In this document: positions 53,786-63,045 of the stretch, piece after piece | Layout of the letters: every line of letters starts with the position of its first letter | How positions within the stretch are numbered: position 1 is the first letter of the stretch | Origin: Coraliomargarita sinensis | GTDB taxonomy: Bacteria; Verrucomicrobiota; Verrucomicrobiia; Opitutales; Coraliomargaritaceae | Direction of reading: 5' to 3' | Assembly (NCBI RefSeq): GCF_003185655.1 | Contig: NZ_QHJQ01000003.1 | Span: forward strand, 248,001 to 312,000 | DNA length: 64,000 nucleotides | Program-made: the position numbers and the translations under genes | The notes under the pieces: model-generated | What the model saw: the letters and a program-made list of their open reading frames with translations, nothing else | Told to the model about the DNA's origin: nothing | Database searches by the model: none

Positions 53786-54523
53786 CAGGGTTGGCAGTCC
53801 GGACGATAACAGGTGTGGGTCCGCACGAGTTGGGCGACCATCCCGTAATAGGCGGCAATCTGGGGATCCAAGTGTTTATAGGGTTCGATATATTGCTCCG
53901 GCACTTTGAGCGGGGCGTGCGGCGTGTAGGTCGGCAGATAACAAAAGAACGGCTCCTCCTGATGTCGCTTCATGAAATCGATGGCTTCGTCGAAAAGAAC
54001 ATCGGTCCGGTAACCTTCGAAAGGGACCGGCTTGCGGTTTTGCAATAACACAGGATCGAAGTGCGAGCGCTGGTTGTCGCCCTCGGCGGTGAGGGTTTCG
54101 TCGAAGCCGCGAAACCAGGGACCGTATCGCTCCGACTGGCCGAGATGCCACTTACCGAAGAGACCGGTGGCGTATCCGTTGCGCCGGAAGACTTCGGCAA
54201 TTGTGGTCGAGTTCACATCCATGTTGCGCATGGGCCGGATCGTATGCGTGACCCCGGACTTGAACTCATGCTTGCCGGTCAGCAGTGCCGCCCGGGTCGG
54301 TGCGCAGGTGGGGCTGACAGCGAAATTCGTAAACTCAACGCTGGTCTAACACAGGGCGTCGAGGTTCGGCGTATGGACCACCGGATTACCGTGTGCCGCA
54401 ATGTCGCCATAGCCGAGGTCGTCGATCAGAACGAGAATCAAGTTTCCCGGGGCTTGCACGGTGACCGGTTCGGCGGTTTCGGCCAGCGACAGCGACCCAC
54501 CACCCAGGCAGATGATGCTTTAA
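53780..54523 (-). pseudogene. broken sulfatase copy (nonsense, internal deletion, truncated ends)
   Basis: The reverse strand matches the sulfatase at 50660 closely but is damaged. The 5' end has a signal-peptide remnant (IICLGGGSLSLAETAE) after a stop and no start codon. In TPNLDAL the next codons are TGT TAG where the intact copy has CGT GAA. The formylglycine block SPTCAPTRAALLTGK is intact. After AAYYGMVA the sequence jumps to QLVRTHTCYRPDCQPCYQ, skipping about 170 residues, with CCAA microhomology at the junction. The 3' end is cut at the GntR fragment. It cannot make a functional sulfatase. Confidence 0.82.
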
Positions 54524-54565
54524 AGCAACCGCCTGCATGGAAGAATAACAGCGTGTATGATCGGT

Positions 54566-56140
54566 CTATTCATCGGGCGGAGCGAGTTGGGGGAAGCTGG
54601 CGGCCAGCTCATTGAGATCCCGCCGCAACATGGGCCAGCCGTCGTTGGATTGATCCGGGCCGGGCGTGGTGCGTCCGCGATGAAAGGTCTCGGCGAGATC
54701 GTCCACCAGTTCGGCGACTTTGGCGGGGTTTTCGGCCTCGAGGTTACGGGTTTCCGCCGGATCCTTCGCGAGGTTGAACAGCTGGACGAGTTCTGCGGGC
54801 GGCGGCGGTTCATCGGACCAGCCTCCGCCGGGGCCGGTGCCGAAGATCAATTTCCAATCGCCCTTTCGAATCGCGAAGGTGCCGTTGAGCGAGTGGTGAA
54901 TGGTAAAAGGCCGGATCGGATCACTGAACCCGTGAAGGGCGGGCAGAAAGGAAAAGGAATCCTCGGCCGCATCAGGGGGGATCGCATCGCGGGCACCGAG
55001 CAGGTCGGCGAAGGTCGCGTAGAAATCGGTAGTGCAAACGGTGACATCACTGGTGGTGCCGGGCTCGACCCCGGCGGGCCAACGCACGAGGAAGGGCACG
55101 CGGTGCCCGCCTTCGTAGATGGTCGCCTTGTCGCCACGCCAGTCTCCCGAGGGTTTGTAACCGGCAGCGAGCATTTCGGGGATTTTCACGTAGGGCGCGA
55201 AACCATTGTCCGAAGTATAGATGATCATGGTATTTTCCCCGATCCCGGAAGCGGTAACCTCCGCGATGACTTCTCCGACAACCCAGTCGGTCTCGGCAAT
55301 AAAATCGGCGTAATGACTGTATTGGGGGTATTTGCCTTTGAAGCGTTCGCTAGGTGTAATGGGGGTATGCGGGGAGGTTAACGAAAGGAAGAGAAAAAAC
55401 GGCTTCGCTTCGTTCTCGGCTTGGACTTTGATATACTCCCGCGCTTCCCGGGCGAAATCCGGCAGCGCATCGTGCGCGTCAAACTCGGGATCGCGGGCAC
55501 CGACGCGTTTGAAATCATTGTATTCGTTGTGGGGCCAGCCTCCGTTTTCGGTGGGAACAGCGACCGCCTTGTCATCCCGAAGATAAACGTAGGGAGGCAC
55601 GTCGAGGGAAGAGAGGACGAAAAAAGACTGGTCGAAACCGATGTCGGCCGGCCCGTTACGAAACGGCTTGGTGTAATCCAATTTCCACGAGGCGTCCTGG
55701 CGATCCTCGTCGCCGGGCGGTGAATTCAGCCGTTCAAAATCCGCGCCCAGATGCCACTTGCCGATCATCCCGGTGTGGTAATTTTGCTCTTTCAGGAAAG
55801 CCGGCATATTGAGACGCTTTGGATCCATCAGTGCCTTTTCCGTCGCGTCGATCAGCACGAAACGCTTGAGACGGCTACGCCAGTTGTAGCGCCCCGTGAG
55901 CAAGCCATAACGGGTGGGCGTGCAAACCGAGGAAGACGTATGCGCATCTGTAAAGCGCATGCCCTCGGCAGCGAGGCTGTCAATCGCCGGGGTTGGCACA
56001 AGGCCCCCCATGTGACTCGGTTCACCCGGCCCCATGTCGTCGGCGAGGATGAGAATGATGTTGGGCTTTTCCAGAGCGAAAGATGAGCTCACGCCAAAGA
56101 GCACGGTGAGAAAGAGGTTTCGAAATATTGAAGAGTTCAT
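54566..56140 (-). CDS. secreted sulfatase (arylsulfatase A-like)
   Basis: A 524-residue S1-family sulfatase. ATG at 56140 begins a signal peptide (MNSSIFRNLFLTVLFGVSSSFA); the longer open frame to 56494 lies inside the upstream gene. Formylglycine site Cys73 is in SSVCTPTRYGLLTGRYNWRS, a form typical of arylsulfatase A-like enzymes. IILILADDMGPGE supplies the metal aspartates, GMIGKWHLGADFER the active-site lysine and histidine, and YTSDNGFAPY the second metal block. It starts 25 bases after the stop of the sulfatase at 56166, so the two form an operon transcribed leftwards from 57.6 kb. Confidence 0.9.
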   Translation of the reverse strand: MNSSIFRNLFLTVLFGVSSSFALEKPNIILILADDMGPGEPSHMGGLVPTPAIDSLAAEGMRFTDAHTSSSVCTPTRYGLLTGRYNWRSRLKRFVLIDATEKALMDPKRLNMPAFLKEQNYHTGMIGKWHLGADFERLNSPPGDEDRQDASWKLDYTKPFRNGPADIGFDQSFFVLSSLDVPPYVYLRDDKAVAVPTENGGWPHNEYNDFKRVGARDPEFDAHDALPDFAREAREYIKVQAENEAKPFFLFLSLTSPHTPITPSERFKGKYPQYSHYADFIAETDWVVGEVIAEVTASGIGENTMIIYTSDNGFAPYVKIPEMLAAGYKPSGDWRGDKATIYEGGHRVPFLVRWPAGVEPGTTSDVTVCTTDFYATFADLLGARDAIPPDAAEDSFSFLPALHGFSDPIRPFTIHHSLNGTFAIRKGDWKLIFGTGPGGGWSDEPPPPAELVQLFNLAKDPAETRNLEAENPAKVAELVDDLAETFHRGRTTPGPDQSNDGWPMLRRDLNELAASFPQLAPPDE

Positions 56141-56165
56141 AACTTTTTGAGGCAACTCTCTGGAA

Positions 56166-57626
56166 TCAATCTGCCCGATAAGCCGGATTGGGCGGCAGTG
56201 ATGCCGCCGCACCGAAGCGCTGATAGCTGGCCTCCAGATGTTGACGCATGTTTTGGAGAATCTCCGGACGGCCAGCCGACAGGTCGGTCGTTTCGCCGAT
56301 GTCGGTGTTGAGATTGTAGAGCTCATACCCGTCGTCCTCGTAGCGGTGGATGAGCTTCCAATCCCCGCGCCGCAGGGCGCTACGCGGTCCACGGGCCGGC
56401 ACTTGAGGGTCGTTGTAGGACGGAAAATTCCAGAATAAGTTACGCTCACCCAGCGGTTTTCCGTCAAAAAGCAACTTGGAGAGGTCCTCGCCATCGACCT
56501 TGGCGGGGTCGGAAGGCTTCACCCCGAAAAAGGTGCAGAGCGTCGGATAAAAATCGATTCCGGAGATCGGTTCGTGCGAGATTCTTCCGGCGACGATTTC
56601 GCCGGGCATCGAAGCGATCACGGGCACCCGGATACCACCCTCGTAGAGGGTGGTCTTCTCGCCGCGCAGGGGACGGTTGCTGGTGTATTTACTGAGCCCG
56701 CCGTTGTCGGAGATGAAAAGAACCAGCGTCTTCTCCCGCAATTCGAGTTCATCCAGCTTATCGATAATCGCCCCGACCGAGCGGTCCGTCTCTTCGATCA
56801 TGGCGGCATAGACCGGATTGTCATGCCCTTGCAAATCTTCGCCGGCCCTTTGCATTGCCGCGATTTTCTTTCGGTATTTTTCCACGACCGGCTCGGGGGC
56901 CGCAAGTCGGAACATGCCTTCGGCATCCGGGTCTTCGCCCTCGTTATTAATTTCGTCGTGCGGCAGATAAGTGGAGAAATAGAGGAAGAAGCGCTCGTCC
57001 TTATGCCGTTCGAGAAAATCGGTTCCCGCATCCCGGATGAATGCAGGCAGGTAAGCGCCTTCCGGCACATCCTTGGGTAAAAAGCCTAGCTTAAAAGGTG
57101 CGAAGTAATTGATCGGCAAACCCAGATAGCCGCCCCATTTGCCCTCGGCGAAACCGTGGGACGGGGAACTGACCGCGACGTGCCATTTCCCGATGGTGCC
57201 GTTGGCGATTCCAGCATCGCTCAACACTGTGCCGATGGTCGGATAATCTTTGGGAAGAAATTTTCGATTCTGTTTCGGAACGACCTTCCATTCCGCTTCC
57301 TTCCCGCGGTTCTTCACCACCGTATAAACCCCATGACGGGACGGCTGCGATCCGGTCAGGATTCCAGCCCGCGAGGGCGAGCAAATGGAACTGGGAGCAT
57401 AGCCGTCGGTAAAAAGCATACCGCTTGCCGCCAGCGCATCGATGTGCGGCGTCTCGTAAACCGGGCTGCCCATACACGAGAGATCCCTCCATCCAAGGTC
57501 GTCGACCAAGATGACAACTGCGTTGCGCGCAGCTGCTGGAGCAAGGGCCGTCGAAATGCAAGTCGTCCATAAGACAACGAGAAAGGCGGGCAAAGATTGA
57601 AATTTGGAGAGCAGTCGAGAATGCAT
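56166..57626 (-). CDS. secreted sulfatase
   Basis: A 486-residue S1-family sulfatase. ATG at 57626 begins MHSRLLSKFQSLPAFLVVLW, a signal peptide ending near ALAPAAA. Formylglycine site Cys82 lies in APSSICSPSRAGILTGSQPSR. Metal blocks are VVILVDDLGWRDL and LVLFISDNGGLSKY, and NGTIGKWHVAVSSPSHGF carries the active-site lysine and histidine. It heads a two-gene operon with the sulfatase at 54566. A palindrome at 57694 lies about 70 bases upstream and is shared with the divergent sugar transporter. Confidence 0.9.
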   Translation of the reverse strand: MHSRLLSKFQSLPAFLVVLWTTCISTALAPAAARNAVVILVDDLGWRDLSCMGSPVYETPHIDALAASGMLFTDGYAPSSICSPSRAGILTGSQPSRHGVYTVVKNRGKEAEWKVVPKQNRKFLPKDYPTIGTVLSDAGIANGTIGKWHVAVSSPSHGFAEGKWGGYLGLPINYFAPFKLGFLPKDVPEGAYLPAFIRDAGTDFLERHKDERFFLYFSTYLPHDEINNEGEDPDAEGMFRLAAPEPVVEKYRKKIAAMQRAGEDLQGHDNPVYAAMIEETDRSVGAIIDKLDELELREKTLVLFISDNGGLSKYTSNRPLRGEKTTLYEGGIRVPVIASMPGEIVAGRISHEPISGIDFYPTLCTFFGVKPSDPAKVDGEDLSKLLFDGKPLGERNLFWNFPSYNDPQVPARGPRSALRRGDWKLIHRYEDDGYELYNLNTDIGETTDLSAGRPEILQNMRQHLEASYQRFGAAASLPPNPAYRAD

Positions 57627-57693
57627 GAAGGCACACATTGCATGAGAAAGATAAGAGAATCAACTGCACGAAACTTCAGATTAATGAATTTCC

Positions 57694-57714
57694 TGTATCC
57701 AATAGTATTACAGA
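57694..57714. promoter_or_regulatory. operator candidate between sulfatase operon and transporter
   Basis: CTGTA-N11-TACAG has the same 21-bp length and outer arms as the site at 53643, and its left half CTGTATCC equals the consensus. The right inner half is diverged (TATTAC in place of GGATAC), so the site is weaker. It sits in the 118-base gap between divergent genes. Confidence 0.5.
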
Positions 57715-57744
57715 GGCGAACCAACACCCGGACTCAGTTGGAAT

Positions 57745-59244
57745 ATGAAGGCGAAACAATTTCACTTGTCCAGGGCGCGGGCAGTCGATGGATTTGTCAG
57801 CATGCACCCCACCCACCCCGATGAAACGCAGGTTCACAAGGCCTACCTCTGGACGATCTGTCTTGTCGCAACACTGGGCGGCTTTCTCTTCGGATACGAC
57901 TGGGTCGTGGTCGGCGGGGCCAAGGAATTTTACGAAGCACACTTCGGGATCTACGGCGAGGGCATGGAACTGGCCAAGGGTTGGGGCACAAGCTCGGCTC
58001 TCATCGGTTGTATCATCGGGGCGGTTGGCTGCTCGTTTGTCTCGGACCGTTTTGGCCGTAAGCGCCTGCTGATTCTGGCCGGGCTGCTCTTTGCCATTTC
58101 CGCAGTGGGTACCGGACTGGCAGAGACCTTTTCCCAATACAACAGCTTCCGGATCATCGGCGGCTTGGGGATGGGCATCGCACTGAATGTCTCGCCACTC
58201 TACATTTCCGAGATGAGCCCCTCACGGATGCGCGGGATGATGGTCTCGGTCAACCAACTCTCCATCATGCTGGGGGTGCTCTGCGCCCAAATCGTTAACT
58301 GGCGCATCTCCCTCATCGATACCGCCATGCCGGTCGATGCCACGCCGGAAATCATCGCCGGGAGTTGGAACGGCCTGACCGGCTGGCGCTGGATGTTCGG
58401 CGCGGAGGCGGTGCCGGCGGTGCTCTTCTTTGTCCTCATGTTCTTTGTGCCGGAAAGCGCCCGCTGGCTGATGAAAAAGGGACGCCACGAGGAAGCGAGA
58501 GGCGTCTTTGAAAAACTCGGTGGCAAAGCTTATGCCGATGCCGAGGTGGCCGATGTCGCCAGCACACTCCCGAAGGAAGAGATCGGCGTGGTGCGTTTTT
58601 CCGACCTGATCGAGCGACATGTCCTGAAAGTGCTCCTGCTCGGTGTCTTTCTCAGTTTCCTGCAGCAGTGGTGTGGCATGAATGCGGTCTTTTATTATGC
58701 CGCCGACATCTTCAAAGCCGCTGGCTATAATCTGAAGGCGATGATGCTGAATATTGTGGTGATCGGCAGCGTGATGGTGGTTTCCGTGTTCATCACCATG
58801 GCGCTGGTGGACCGGGTGGGACGAAAGAGCCTGCTCCTCTTCGGCTGTGGCGTACTGGCCGCCGTCTATATCGCAATTGGAATCTGTTTTCATACGGGCG
58901 TCCAAGGCCTGCCCGTGGTGCTGCTGACGCTGATCTGTGTCTCGGTATACTCCTTCACCCTCGCTCCCCTGCTCTGGGTCATTCTTTCGGAGATCTATCC
59001 CAACCGGATCCGCGGGGCCGCCATCTCGATTGCCGCGACCGCCCATTGGGTGGCCAACTTCACTCTCACCTATACTTTCCCCACCGTCAACAAGCAGCTC
59101 GGCATGTCCGGCGTGTTCTGGCTTTTCGCGGGGGTCTGCATCGTCGGTTTTCTCGTGGTACGGCGCGTGCTACCGGAGACAAAGGGGCGGACGCTGGAAG
59201 ATATCGAGCGTGACCTCTACGGCGAGGTTGTGAGCAAAGATTGA
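57745..59244 (+). CDS. SP-family MFS sugar transporter
   Basis: A 499-residue sugar:proton symporter-like protein of the XylE/GLUT type with 12 membrane helices. Motifs include LGGFLFGYDWVVVGG (helix 1), DRFGRKRLLILAG, the PESARWLMKKGRHEEAR loop, a large loop with SWNGLTGWRWMFGAEAVPA, DRVGRKSLLLFG and PETKGRTLEDIERDLYG. ATG at 57745 or 57802 (MHPTHPDETQ) are possible starts. It is divergent from the sulfatase operon and shares a palindrome with it, so it probably imports the desulfated sugar. The transported sugar is not known. Confidence 0.9.
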   Translation: MKAKQFHLSRARAVDGFVSMHPTHPDETQVHKAYLWTICLVATLGGFLFGYDWVVVGGAKEFYEAHFGIYGEGMELAKGWGTSSALIGCIIGAVGCSFVSDRFGRKRLLILAGLLFAISAVGTGLAETFSQYNSFRIIGGLGMGIALNVSPLYISEMSPSRMRGMMVSVNQLSIMLGVLCAQIVNWRISLIDTAMPVDATPEIIAGSWNGLTGWRWMFGAEAVPAVLFFVLMFFVPESARWLMKKGRHEEARGVFEKLGGKAYADAEVADVASTLPKEEIGVVRFSDLIERHVLKVLLLGVFLSFLQQWCGMNAVFYYAADIFKAAGYNLKAMMLNIVVIGSVMVVSVFITMALVDRVGRKSLLLFGCGVLAAVYIAIGICFHTGVQGLPVVLLTLICVSVYSFTLAPLLWVILSEIYPNRIRGAAISIAATAHWVANFTLTYTFPTVNKQLGMSGVFWLFAGVCIVGFLVVRRVLPETKGRTLEDIERDLYGEVVSKD

Positions 59245-59290
59245 GTTTTGCGTGTTGTCAGCAAACGGCTTGTTTCCTTATTGAGATATC

Positions 59291-60187
59291 ATGCAACCCG
59301 CTCTCCTTCTCCTCGCCGCCGGTATGGGCTCACGCTATGGTGGCCTCAAGCAGCTGGACGCCATGGGGCCGTCCGGCCAAACCATGATCGACTACGCGGT
59401 GATTGATGCCATCCGGGCCGGCTTCGGCAAGATCGTCTTCGTCATCCGGAAAGACTTTGAAGCCGAGTTTCGCGAGACGATCGGACAGCGCTACGAGAAG
59501 CGTATTGCTGTCGAATACGCCTTTCAGGACCTCCACGACCTGCCCGCGGGGCAATCCGTACCCGAGGGACGCACCAAGCCCTGGGGAACCGCCCACGCCG
59601 TTCGCGCGGCGCGCAATGTCATCTCCGAGCCCTTCGCTGTGATCAACGCGGACGACTTCTACGGGGCTGAGGCCTATCGCCAAATGGCCGGGCATTTGCG
59701 CGGGATCGCCGGAACGGAGGCCTTGTCGGCCAGTATGGTCGGCTATGTTTTGAAAAACACCCTTTCCCCCCACGGCACGGTCAACCGGGGGATTTGCCGA
59801 CTCGACGACGGCAAATTACAGGCTGTCGAAGAGTTTATCGCGATCGGAATCGATGAAGACGGAACCTTGCGCGGCGAGGGGCGGGATGGACAACGGGTCA
59901 AACTGGATGAGGATGTCATCGTCTCCATGAACTTCTGGGGCTTCTCCCCCTCTCTCTTCGAACCTTTGGAAGAGGGCTTCGCACAGTTTCTCGCCTCAAG
60001 AGGAAGCGAAATGAAATCGGAATACTACCTGCCGACCCTGGTCGACCAGCTGATCAGGGACGGTCAGACAGAATGTCCGGTTTTAAGGACCGACAGCCCT
60101 TGGTTCGGTGTGACCTACCCCGAGGACAAAGTACGTGTCGTTGAAAGCATCGCGAAGCTGACGGAACAAGGCGTCTACGAAGCCTAA
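59291..60187 (+). CDS. sugar nucleotidyltransferase-like protein
   Basis: A 298-residue NTP-transferase (GT-A-like) protein. The nucleotide-binding signature is LLLAAGMGSRYGGLKQLDAMG (shortened from LAAGxGSRxGxxK) near residues 6-25. VINADDFYG carries the metal-binding aspartates, and GTAHAVRAARN is the substrate region. It resembles sugar-1-phosphate nucleotidyltransferases but is shorter than typical UDP-glucose enzymes, so the sugar and base are uncertain. It lies 46 bases after the transporter and probably belongs to the same transcript. It may activate an imported sugar. Confidence 0.82.
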   Translation: MQPALLLLAAGMGSRYGGLKQLDAMGPSGQTMIDYAVIDAIRAGFGKIVFVIRKDFEAEFRETIGQRYEKRIAVEYAFQDLHDLPAGQSVPEGRTKPWGTAHAVRAARNVISEPFAVINADDFYGAEAYRQMAGHLRGIAGTEALSASMVGYVLKNTLSPHGTVNRGICRLDDGKLQAVEEFIAIGIDEDGTLRGEGRDGQRVKLDEDVIVSMNFWGFSPSLFEPLEEGFAQFLASRGSEMKSEYYLPTLVDQLIRDGQTECPVLRTDSPWFGVTYPEDKVRVVESIAKLTEQGVYEA

Positions 60188-60232
60188 ATCGGGCCGACCT
60201 TTTCTGTTGCGGAGCCAGAAGCTCTTCCCCCA

Positions 60233-62923
60233 ATGCGCGAGAGGATTGCTCTTTTTATTAAAAGAGTTCGACCGCTGTCTTGGAAGCCGTATTCTCCACA
60301 CACCAAGAGAATAATGACGCTACTTAGGCACCTCAAAGATACCCCAATCAAAAACCTGGTTAACCGATCGCCGAAAGGGTTCGTGAGCTTGGGTACACCT
60401 CTCGTGAGGAAGCTACAGCGAACCTTGCGCATTTCGGCCCTAGCCGTACTGGGCTTTGGCCTGGGAAAGACGGTAACGACAGGTGAAATCGTCTCCGGAC
60501 CCGATGGATTGCCCCAGATCTCCGGAGTCTATCCCCACCTTGCCGTAACCAGCGACGAGCGCGAAGTGGGGATCGGTGCCGTCGTGCCATGGGCGGGTCG
60601 TCTCTGGGCCATCACTTATGGCCCGCACCTTCCCAAGGGAGATAATTCGAACAAGCTCTATGAAATCGATCAGGCACTCAACCCGGTGATCCGCCCCGAA
60701 TCGCTCGGAGGGACCCCTGCTAACCGTTTTATCCACGAACCCTCACAGCAGCTGATCATCGGACAGCACTTCGTCGACGCATCAGGCGAGGTCCGCAACC
60801 TGCCCTACTCTGCCGCACCGGGCCGCCCCACTGGTACCGCCGCGCACCTGACAGATCCGGAAAACCGCATCTACATCTTTACAATGGAGAACGCCGTCTA
60901 CGATGTTAATGTCAACGACCTGAGCTTTGTAATCCGTTACCCCGACGTTCAATCCAAGGGAGACCAGTTTCTCTTCGGTTATCATGGCAAGGGGGCTTAC
61001 ACCGGACAGGGGACCTTGGTCGTCGCAAACAATGGACGCCCCTCCAGCCAGCACACCCCGCTGAAGCCCTCCGGCGTGCTGGCGCGTTGGGACGGCACGA
61101 CCTACGCCGACAAGGGGAACAACTATCTCCCTCGACCTGCGATCAACAGCGACACGAATTACGAAAACAGCAAAAGCCCGGTTGCCGGCAAGCCGGACTA
61201 CATTGCGGGGTGGACCCAGGACTTTACTGTGCAGCATTGCGAAGTCACCGGCCCGGGAGGAATTCGGGGCAACCCGAATCCGGCCACGGATCCGGTCTGG
61301 GCCACAGGCTTTGACGCCAAGTCGGTGGTACTGCGGGTGCTGGAAGACGGCCAATGGAACACCTGGAGGCTACCAAAGGCCTCCTACTCACATGACGGCT
61401 CCCACGGCTGGCACACCGAATGGCCCCGGATCCGGCAACTTGATCCCGATCACCCGGACTCCCCCTATCTCATGCACATGCACGGGCTTTTCTTCGACTT
61501 TCCACCGACTTTCTCGAAAAACGATTTCTCCCGGCTCAAACCGATTTGCAACTACTACAAGATGCCGGTCGACTACTGTATGTTCAACGGCCAGCTCGTG
61601 ATCGCCAAGAACGACGCTTCAAAGTTCGACAATGCTCTGGCGCTGCGGGCACAGTCAAACTTCTGGTTTGGACAGCTATCCGACCTGGAGCAATGGGGCG
61701 CCCCCTCCGGACATGGTTCGGTCTGGCTGAACGAAGCAGTTCCCGACGGCGGAATATCCGAGCCGTTTTTGGTGAACGGTTTTACCCAGAGGACCCTCCA
61801 CCTCCGTAACGGCGGTCACTCCGCTATTGAAATCGAGATTCAAACGTCGAAGGGGGACGACTCATGGGCAACCGCCATGACCCTCAATTTGCCGGCCGGC
61901 GGATATCTCTACGATGTTATCAGCGAACTTCCCGGTGAATGGGTCCGCCTTGCCGCGAAGGGTTCCAGCAGCGAACTTACCGCCTTCTTCCATATGTCCA
62001 ACCCCTACCCGCACGCTTCCGTTCCATCGACCGGAAACGGACGCTTCGCCGCGCTCGCCAACATCCACGACACCACCGAGCAATCCGACGGAATTATCCG
62101 GGCGATGGGTAGCAGTGATCTGCAGCTGGAGTTCGCTTCGGACAAGGGCTATCACCGGATCGGTAAAGCGCTTTCCCTAGAGGACATCGACAGTCGCGCC
62201 GCCGAGGCAGACCTCCGCTCAGAAGGTGCCCTGAGTCGGGATTTCGGCAGCGACGCGGCCTCGGCATGGATTGATGACGGCGGGACACGCTTCCGGCTTC
62301 CGAAACTTGATCCGCTTTACGATGCACCCTTCCTCTCCGGTTGGGCCCGGGGCGAGCGGGAAGTCGTTACCGAACGCAAGCTGCTGAACGTCCATGGAAC
62401 CTTCTACGAAGTCCCGCGCGACAACTCCGGTGGCAAGCGCCTGCTACGCCCTCTCGCCACGCACGGCAAGCGCATCACGGATTTTGCCTCCTGGCGCGGA
62501 CTGCTCGTGCTCACCGGAGTGCGCGACGACGCGCCGACCAGCGAGTCACTGGTGCGCAGCCCCTCCGGCGCCGCGCTCTGGCTGGGAGAGGTCGATGACA
62601 TTTGGAAGATGGGCGAACCGAGAGGAACAGGTGGACCATGGAAGAACACGACCGTGACCGCAAATCGACCCTCTGCCCCCTACCTGATGTATGGATACGA
62701 CCGCAAGGAACTAACCCTGTCCACCGACTCAGCCACTACTTTCACGGTCGAGGTCGATTTCCTTGCCGACGATACCTGGTCGACCTACAAGACATTCACT
62801 CTGGCGGCGGGAGAAACGGTCCATCACCTATTTCCTGAGGGCTTTCACGCCCACTGGGTACGCGTAGCCAGCGATACCGCAACCACCGCCACCGCCTGGT
62901 TTTCCTACGGTCCGGCGAAATAG
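60233..62923 (+). CDS. unknown secreted beta-rich protein of the sulfatase locus
   Basis: An 896-residue protein from ATG 60233, but GTG at 60404 gives an 839-residue product with a fine signal peptide (MRKLQRTLRISALAVLGFGL), so that start is more likely. It has no recognisable domain. The body is strand-rich with repeated WARGER/WDG/WGEL blocks and aromatic-glycine motifs (IHEPSQQLIIGQHF, HDGSHGWHTEWPRI, LMHMHGLFFDFPPTF), which suggests a beta-propeller of about 600 residues, then a C-terminal beta-sandwich with repeated units (TLHLRNGGHSAIEIEIQ, ELTLSTDSATTFTVEV). It is the last gene of the transporter operon. Confidence 0.6.
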   Translation: MRERIALFIKRVRPLSWKPYSPHTKRIMTLLRHLKDTPIKNLVNRSPKGFVSLGTPLVRKLQRTLRISALAVLGFGLGKTVTTGEIVSGPDGLPQISGVYPHLAVTSDEREVGIGAVVPWAGRLWAITYGPHLPKGDNSNKLYEIDQALNPVIRPESLGGTPANRFIHEPSQQLIIGQHFVDASGEVRNLPYSAAPGRPTGTAAHLTDPENRIYIFTMENAVYDVNVNDLSFVIRYPDVQSKGDQFLFGYHGKGAYTGQGTLVVANNGRPSSQHTPLKPSGVLARWDGTTYADKGNNYLPRPAINSDTNYENSKSPVAGKPDYIAGWTQDFTVQHCEVTGPGGIRGNPNPATDPVWATGFDAKSVVLRVLEDGQWNTWRLPKASYSHDGSHGWHTEWPRIRQLDPDHPDSPYLMHMHGLFFDFPPTFSKNDFSRLKPICNYYKMPVDYCMFNGQLVIAKNDASKFDNALALRAQSNFWFGQLSDLEQWGAPSGHGSVWLNEAVPDGGISEPFLVNGFTQRTLHLRNGGHSAIEIEIQTSKGDDSWATAMTLNLPAGGYLYDVISELPGEWVRLAAKGSSSELTAFFHMSNPYPHASVPSTGNGRFAALANIHDTTEQSDGIIRAMGSSDLQLEFASDKGYHRIGKALSLEDIDSRAAEADLRSEGALSRDFGSDAASAWIDDGGTRFRLPKLDPLYDAPFLSGWARGEREVVTERKLLNVHGTFYEVPRDNSGGKRLLRPLATHGKRITDFASWRGLLVLTGVRDDAPTSESLVRSPSGAALWLGEVDDIWKMGEPRGTGGPWKNTTVTANRPSAPYLMYGYDRKELTLSTDSATTFTVEVDFLADDTWSTYKTFTLAAGETVHHLFPEGFHAHWVRVASDTATTATAWFSYGPAK

Positions 62924-62951
62924 CTTTTCACACTTCGGATCTCCCGAACTC

Positions 62952-63026
62952 GTAGCCGAACGGCTTCCCGTTCGGTCGTATCGAACTTCCACAAAGTTCG
63001 ACCGAAGCGGAAGCGCTCCGGCTACG
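62952..63026. repeat. GTAGCCG...CGGCTAC multi-hairpin palindrome
   Basis: GTAGCCG (62952) pairs with CGGCTAC (63020). Inside, CCGAACGG-CTTC-CCGTTCGG (62956-62975) is a perfect 8-bp hairpin, and CGAACTT-CCACA-AAGTTCG (62982-63000) a 7-bp hairpin, with a smaller GC-rich one after. It lies between convergent genes and could act as a transcription end or be mobile. Confidence 0.65.
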
Positions 63027-63045
63027 TAAAAAAATTTTCTCTTAA

